From Streptomyces sp. NBC_01353 (GTDB taxonomy: Bacteria > Actinomycetota > Actinomycetes > Streptomycetales > Streptomycetaceae), in assembly GCF_036237275.1 (NCBI RefSeq), contig NZ_CP108352.1, positions 8,085,501 through 8,149,500 on the forward strand: 64,000 bases of DNA. The letters are read 5' to 3'. Below, piece by piece: positions 59,651 to 64,000 of the stretch (positions within the stretch are counted from its first letter, which is position 1; every line of letters begins with the position of its first letter). Below the pieces are notes generated by a model. That model did no database searches. It had not been told where the DNA came from and saw only the letters and a list, made by a program, of their open reading frames with translations. A program made the position numbers and the translations under genes.

Positions 59651-60073
59651 TCAGGCCGTCGGGTCCCAGAGTCCGCCGGCCTCGCCGCGGGCGAGGTGGT
59701 CGGCGTAGACGCCGACCTTCCAGGCGATGACGGAACGGCACTCCTCCAACGCGTGGATCTGCGCGTCGACGCGCTGCCGATGGGTGTCGAGGAGCCGCAG
59801 TCGTTCCGCCTCGTTGCCCGGACCGTGCCGCACCAGCTCGGCGAAGCGCTTGAGGTCGGCCAGAGGCATCCCGGATTCACGCAGCTTGACGCAGATCAGC
59901 AGCCAGTCGACGTCGAACGCGGCATACCGCCGCCGACCGCCGGAGGTGCGCCGGACCGGTCCGACCAGCAGGCCCTCACGCTCGTAGAAGCGCAGTGCGT
60001 GCACGCTGAGCCCGGTCAGTTCGGCCACCTCGCCGATGCTCAGTGGCTCCGCAGAGGTCTCGGGAGTAGCCAT
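59651..60073 (-). CDS. MerR-family transcriptional regulator
   Basis: A 140-residue regulator. The winged HTH reads LSIGEVAELTGLSVHALRFY then EREGLLVGPVRRTSGGRRRY. The central helix is LRESGMPLADLKRFAELVRH, and a short coiled-coil dimerisation helix (RQRVDAQIHALEECRSVIAW) follows. No metal-binding Cys pattern is present, so it probably senses an organic ligand or redox state. It diverges from an SDR gene with a MerR-like dyad between them, and probably activates that gene. Confidence 0.88.
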   Translation of the reverse strand: MATPETSAEPLSIGEVAELTGLSVHALRFYEREGLLVGPVRRTSGGRRRYAAFDVDWLLICVKLRESGMPLADLKRFAELVRHGPGNEAERLRLLDTHRQRVDAQIHALEECRSVIAWKVGVYADHLARGEAGGLWDPTA

Positions 60074-60092
60074 GCAGGCCAGTCTAGGACTT

Positions 60093-60114
60093 GATCTAGA
60101 CCTCGCTCCAGATC
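60093..60114. promoter_or_regulatory. MerR-type operator/promoter
   Basis: A dyad with arms GATCT (60093-60097) and AGATC (60110-60114), plus GA/TC inner matches. It lies just after a CTTGAT -35-like element (60090-60095) in the 55-bp space between the merR-like and SDR genes. Confidence 0.55.
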
Positions 60115-60128
60115 GTAGCGTCGACGGC

Positions 60129-61100
60129 ATGACCAGCACTCGTCAGCAGCCGCTCGGCTCCCCCTTCTCTGCCACCAGCACCGCCGAGGACGTCATGACC
60201 GGCCTCGACCTCTCCGGCACGAGCGCCGTCGTGACCGGCGGCTACTCCGGACTCGGCCTGGAAACCACCCGCGCCCTCACTGCCGCCGGGGCCCAGGTCG
60301 TCGTTCCGGCACGCCGACCCGACATCGCCCGCGCCGCGCTCGCCGATGTGGAGGGCTGCGACGTCGTCCCCATGGACCTGGCAGATCTCGACAGCGTGCG
60401 CGCCGCCGCCTCTCGGATCGGCGACTCCCTCACCGGACTCGACCTCTTCATGGCCGTCGCGGGAGTCATGGCCACCCCCGAGCGGCACGTCGGCCCCGGC
60501 TGGGAGAGCCAACTCGCCGCCAACCACTTCGGACACTTCACCCTCGCCTGCGAGCTCTTTCCACTGCTGGCCGCCGCCGACGGTGCGCGCGTCGTCGTCA
60601 ACAGCTCCGCCGGACACGCCCTGACCGACATCCGCTGGCACGACCCGCACTTCCGTGCCGGCTACGACAAGTGGCTGGCCTACGGCCAGGCCAAGACCGC
60701 CAACGCCCTCTTCGCCGTACAGTTCGACGCCCTCGGGCGGGGCGACGGCGTCCGGGCATTCGCTCTCCATCCGGGCAAGATCATCACCGGCCTTCAGCGG
60801 GAGATGACGCTCCAGGAACAGATCGAACGCGGCTGGGTCGACGCGCACGGCAACGTGATCGGCGCCGACTTCAAGACGCCCTCCCAGGGCGCCGCCACCG
60901 GTCTGTGGGCAGCCACGTCCCCACTCCTCGACGACCGTGGCGGCCTCTACCTCGAAGACTGCGACATCGCGCGCGTCTCCGCCCCCGACGCGCCGATGGA
61001 CGACGGCGGTGTCCGCGAGTACGCCATCGACCCCGACGCGGCCGCACGGCTCTGGGACCTGTCCATCACCGCGACCGGCGCCACCCCGATCACCCGATGA
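60129..61100 (+). CDS. Short-chain dehydrogenase/reductase
   Basis: A 323-residue SDR. After a 20-residue N-terminal extension comes VVTGGYSGLGLETTRALTAA, the NAD(P) motif GxxxGxG. VVPMDLADLDSVRAAASRIG follows, then NSSAGH with the active-site Ser region. The catalytic YGQAKTANALFAVQ (YxxxK) comes next. The sequence resembles the retinol-dehydrogenase/protochlorophyllide-reductase-like SDRs; VQFDALG and ALHPGKIITGLQRE support that. The substrate is unknown. It is divergent from a MerR regulator and probably induced through it. Confidence 0.88.
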   Translation: MTSTRQQPLGSPFSATSTAEDVMTGLDLSGTSAVVTGGYSGLGLETTRALTAAGAQVVVPARRPDIARAALADVEGCDVVPMDLADLDSVRAAASRIGDSLTGLDLFMAVAGVMATPERHVGPGWESQLAANHFGHFTLACELFPLLAAADGARVVVNSSAGHALTDIRWHDPHFRAGYDKWLAYGQAKTANALFAVQFDALGRGDGVRAFALHPGKIITGLQREMTLQEQIERGWVDAHGNVIGADFKTPSQGAATGLWAATSPLLDDRGGLYLEDCDIARVSAPDAPMDDGGVREYAIDPDAAARLWDLSITATGATPITR

Positions 61101-61172
61101 ATCCGCGCGCCGCACGCACCGAGCCCGGTGGCGCGGCGCCGGCAACGCCAGGACGACGCCAGCACGCAGCAA

Positions 61173-61216
61173 GTACGCGATTCGTACGCCCAATGTACGC
61201 GCTCTGTACGGTTCGC
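61173..61216 (+). promoter_or_regulatory. Four 11-bp-phased GTACG repeats in the tap promoter
   Basis: GTACG occurs at 61173, 61184, 61195 and 61206, exactly 11 bp apart; the first and third units also share GTACGCG. The array ends just before TCTAAGGT, a possible -10, and 30 bases before the tap start. The phasing puts all sites on one face of the helix. It looks like an iteron-like operator, perhaps for Tap's own N-terminal HTH. Confidence 0.7.
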
Positions 61217-61245
61217 GGTCTAAGGTGTCCGCAGGAGGTGTTCCC

Positions 61246-63600
61246 TTGTCCGAGTTGTTCGACGCGATCGACGCACTGCTCGCGTCCCGCGCCACGTTGC
61301 CGTCGCCCGAGGAGCGCAGGCGGCTCCGTAAGGCTCATGGCCTGACGGTCGACGAGGTGGCCGGAGCACTGCAGGTGCGCCGCGCCACGGTGAGCGGCTG
61401 GGAGTCCGGCAAGACGGAGCCGCGACCGCCGGAGCGTGACGCGTACGCGCGCCTGCTCGACGGGCTCGCGAAGCTCTACCCGGCCGACGCCAACTCCGAC
61501 ACGCCGGCTCAGGACACGGTGGTGCCCGAAGAGTTCACCGGCGCGCCGGATGGAGCGGTGGCGGAAGCGCGGACTCCGTCCGCCGCCCCCGCACCCGCCC
61601 CCGCCCCCGCCCCAGGGCCGGAAGCTGCGGCCGCCCCCGCCCCCGCCCCTGCCCTCGGGCCCGAAGCCGCGCCCGTGCCCGTGACCACCGAACAGAAGAC
61701 CCCGCCCCGTCCCGCCGACACCGTCGCCGCCCCGACGGCAGTACCGCTTCCGGCGTCCGCCACCCGGTCGTCGTCCATGTCTCGCCGCCCGAGCGTGCAG
61801 AAGGCCACGCCGAAAAGCCCGCAAGGCCCGAAGAGCCCGAGCGCCGCAACCCGGACGGGCATCGTCGATCCGCGGTTCGCGAGCGGGCCGCTCGCCGTCG
61901 TCGATGTCGACGACGCCGGCCAGGTGCTGGCGTACTGCGTGGACGGTCTGGTCCTGGACGTGCCCGCCAAGTCGCTCCCGGCGCTGGTGGAGTGGACGCT
62001 GGCAGAGGCGAAGCTCGGTGCTCCGAGGCTGCACGGGGCGGGCAAGGACGCCGACCCACTGCTGGTGCTCACCGAGGCTGCCTGCGAGCGCTACGGGCTG
62101 CCGGACCGGCTGACTCAGGAGGAGCGTTCGGCCGGACGACTGCCGGAGGGCCACAAGGTCGTCAATCAACTGGCCAGGGCCGACTGGCAGCTGACCAGGC
62201 GAGGCCTTGGGCCGTGGGCGCGGATCTACCGCCCCGCCCACGCGGGCCGACGGCAGTGCGTGCAGCTGTGCATCCCGTCCTGGGACGCGCTCGATGCCCG
62301 CCACTGGGACGGTGCCGCCGCCCTTCCGCCGGCGGAACTGGCCCGGCTCCTGGGCACGTACGCGACCCGGGTGCTCACGCCACGCGGCTCCACCGCCGTG
62401 ACCGGGCTGGAGCTGATGACCGCCCTCCGCCCGCCCACCAGGGCGGGCGCCCCGGACGAGGCCGGCAAGCGGCACAGTGAGCACAACCGCGGGTCGCTGG
62501 GGAAGGACGCGCTCGACTGTGCGCCGTGCGAGGCCCCGGACGGGCACCCGCTCCTGGCGGACCTTCCGCGCTTCCATCAGCGCGGGGCGGCCGAGATGCT
62601 GCTGGAGGAGGCGTACGACTGGGCGCGGCCGCTGACTGACGCCGAATGCATGAGGCGTCATCTGGTCGGCATCGACGTGAACATGGCCTTCGCCGCCGCC
62701 TCGAACGGCGCCATCGTCGGCCTCGCCCAGCCGCCGGTGCATGTGGCCGACCCGCAGTTCGACGCGAAGCTCCCGGGGGCGTGGCTGGTCGACCTCTCCC
62801 ACGTCGACCTGTCCCGGGTGAAGGTCGGCAAGCAGTGGCACACCCTCGAAGCGGACCTGCTCCCCAGCCCGTTCACCCCGTCCGGCGAGCGGCCCGAGGG
62901 CCCGGCCTGGTACGCGACCCCGACGGTGGCCTATGCGGTCGAACTCGGCTACGACGTCGCCCCCACCGAGGCCTGGGTCCGCCCGGAGAGCGGCCGCTTC
63001 CTCGACGACTGGTACAAGCGGCTGCGTGACGCGTACGTCGCCACCATGGCCGATCTCGGCGTGACCGAGGACCTGAACCCGGCCGAGCTGCTCGCGGCGA
63101 TGGACGGCTACAAGCAGCGCGACCCCGAGATGGCGATCGTGGTGTCCGCGATCAAGGCCACGGTGAAGGGCGGCATCGGCAAGCTCCGTGAACGTCCGCG
63201 CGGCGGGGGCTGGCGCCCCGGGCAGCCGTGGCCGGCGCTCGCCCGCCCGACATGGCGCCCCGACATCCGTGCCGCGGTCATCTCCCGCGCCCGGGTGGGA
63301 ATGCACCGTAAGATCGTCGCACTCGCCGCCGCGGCCGGCCGCTACCCGGTGGCGGTCCTGTCGGACTGCGCCGTCTACGCCGCCGACGGTCCGAGCCCGC
63401 TGGACGTCCTGCCGTACAACGCCGAGGGAAAGACGGTGCCGGGCAGTTTCCGGATCGGCGTCTCTCCGGGGATGGTCAAGCACGAGGGTACGCAGAGTGT
63501 GCTGTGGGCCGAGGGCATCCGCGAGGAGTACGGCCAGGAGCTCAACCTGGCCCGGTACGTCAAGACCGGCGACATCGCCGCCCAGGACACGGGGGAGTAG
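61246..63600 (+). CDS. tap: Telomere-associated protein Tap
   Basis: A 784-residue protein of the Streptomyces Tap family, which binds the folded 3' overhang at chromosome ends and recruits the terminal protein for end patching. The N-terminal XRE-type HTH is LRKAHGLTVDEVAGALQVRR then ATVSGWESGKTEPRPPERDA (about 27-66). A Pro/Ala linker rich in APAPAPAP follows (about 95-195). The long conserved C-terminal region contains GPLAVVDVDDAGQVLAYCVD, GWRPGQPWPALARPTW and YPVAVLSDCAVYAADGPSPL. The TTG start at 61246 has AGGAGGTG 7 bases upstream; the annotated length matches the family. It is followed 9 bases later by tpg. Confidence 0.92.
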   Translation: MSELFDAIDALLASRATLPSPEERRRLRKAHGLTVDEVAGALQVRRATVSGWESGKTEPRPPERDAYARLLDGLAKLYPADANSDTPAQDTVVPEEFTGAPDGAVAEARTPSAAPAPAPAPAPGPEAAAAPAPAPALGPEAAPVPVTTEQKTPPRPADTVAAPTAVPLPASATRSSSMSRRPSVQKATPKSPQGPKSPSAATRTGIVDPRFASGPLAVVDVDDAGQVLAYCVDGLVLDVPAKSLPALVEWTLAEAKLGAPRLHGAGKDADPLLVLTEAACERYGLPDRLTQEERSAGRLPEGHKVVNQLARADWQLTRRGLGPWARIYRPAHAGRRQCVQLCIPSWDALDARHWDGAAALPPAELARLLGTYATRVLTPRGSTAVTGLELMTALRPPTRAGAPDEAGKRHSEHNRGSLGKDALDCAPCEAPDGHPLLADLPRFHQRGAAEMLLEEAYDWARPLTDAECMRRHLVGIDVNMAFAAASNGAIVGLAQPPVHVADPQFDAKLPGAWLVDLSHVDLSRVKVGKQWHTLEADLLPSPFTPSGERPEGPAWYATPTVAYAVELGYDVAPTEAWVRPESGRFLDDWYKRLRDAYVATMADLGVTEDLNPAELLAAMDGYKQRDPEMAIVVSAIKATVKGGIGKLRERPRGGGWRPGQPWPALARPTWRPDIRAAVISRARVGMHRKIVALAAAAGRYPVAVLSDCAVYAADGPSPLDVLPYNAEGKTVPGSFRIGVSPGMVKHEGTQSVLWAEGIREEYGQELNLARYVKTGDIAAQDTGE

Positions 63601-63609
63601 GAGCAGGCG

Positions 63610-64000
63610 ATGGCGAACTCGGTCGGCGAAGGCCTCGACAGGGCGTTGCAGCAGGCGGTCACCCGCCCGATCCCCAAGAGCGCGGGTGCGCAGATGCGTT
63701 ACCTGGTCAAGCAGATGAAGGGCACCAGGGCCGTGGCCCAGATGCTCCGAATCAGCCAGCGCACCGTCGAGCGGTACGTGAAGGACCAGATCAGGAAGCC
63801 CCGCCCCGACCTGGCCGGCCGTATGGAGGCGGAGGTGAAGAAGCGGTGGCAGCCGCAGGTGCGGGCGAAGGCGAAGAAGGCGGCGTCCAGTACGGACGGC
63901 ATCGTCGTCGACGTCCGGGCCCGGCTCGGCTACAGCGCCCCGGTCGGCACCACCGACGAGGCCCGGATGCGGCACCTCACGGTGGCGCTGCCGCCGCACT
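63610..64000 (+). CDS. tpg: Terminal protein Tpg (3' end outside window)
   Basis: The first 130 residues of a Tpg-type protein, which is covalently bound to the 5' ends of linear Streptomyces replicons and primes end filling. It starts MANSVGEGLDRALQQAVTRP. An HTH-like segment QMKGTRAVAQMLRISQRTVE follows, then basic KKRWQPQVRAKAKKAASSTD and DVRARLGYSAPVGTTDEARM. The last visible residues, RHLTVALPPH, match the expected middle of the protein. It forms an operon with tap (9-base gap). Its presence shows the replicon is linear or derived from one. Confidence 0.92.
   Translation, partial: MANSVGEGLDRALQQAVTRPIPKSAGAQMRYLVKQMKGTRAVAQMLRISQRTVERYVKDQIRKPRPDLAGRMEAEVKKRWQPQVRAKAKKAASSTDGIVVDVRARLGYSAPVGTTDEARMRHLTVALPPH

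Noticed and set aside
61090-63999. 969-residue antisense frame opposite tap and tpg
   Set aside because: Tap and Tpg are clear in the sense frame; the antisense product is compositional noise.

Overview
The window is very GC-rich, uses strong GGAGG-type ribosome binding sites with many GTG and TTG starts, and ends in a tap-tpg gene pair. Those two genes encode the telomere-associated protein and terminal protein that maintain linear Streptomyces replicons. I read it as part of an arm (subtelomeric) region of a Streptomyces chromosome or a large linear plasmid. IS remnants and decayed genes fit an arm.

Layout. 1-1950: small lipoproteins and a membrane protein. 2064-20870: a large catabolic island. 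A leftward operon (Rieske oxygenase, Tat-lipoprotein binding protein PotD, permeases PotB and PotC, ATPase PotA, FAD amine oxidase, aminoaldehyde-type dehydrogenase) diverges from a rightward operon (unknown protein with a repeat tract, NuoF-like flavoprotein, 3Fe-4S ferredoxin, ADP-forming acyl-CoA synthetase, two acyl-CoA dehydrogenases, 3-hydroxyacyl-CoA dehydrogenase, TetR). The shared control region holds three copies of a TetR-type palindrome. A tnpB element sits between potC and potA, and a 36-G homopolymer lies between the Rieske gene and potD. My inference is a TetR-controlled pathway for uptake and breakdown of a quaternary ammonium or polyamine compound; the substrate is not known.

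20985-33053: accessory genes, including two TetR regulators each divergent from a target, a methyltransferase, a phosphotransferase and a secreted beta-lactamase-fold hydrolase. IS630-type and IS5-like remnants and an alpha/beta hydrolase gene broken by two single-base frameshifts also lie here. 33070-40906: an RpiR regulator divergent from a C45 acyltransferase-like enzyme, followed by a complete oligopeptide-type ABC transporter whose second permease carries a duplicated translation start. 41128-48140: a streptogrisin-type protease, a GT-C-like membrane protein, a YafY regulator with a NIPSNAP gene, a stand-alone EF-G domain IV protein and small enzymes.

48294-55937: one leftward locus joins L-rhamnose catabolism (rhaI, rhaD fused to a dehydrogenase, rhaB) to L-lactate oxidation (lutA, lutB, lutC). 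The genes give a complete route from rhamnose to pyruvate and DHAP. 56120-61100: an MFS transporter remnant, a second Rieske oxygenase, a Doc-like toxin-antitoxin pair with a palindrome over its start, GNAT and MerR/SDR genes. 61173-64000: tap preceded by four GTACG sites at exact 11-bp spacing, then tpg, which runs off the window.

Several genes carry what look like single-base losses (near 6418, 22145, 27474 and 28362), so some pseudogene calls may be sequencing errors. No tRNA, rRNA or CRISPR array was seen.
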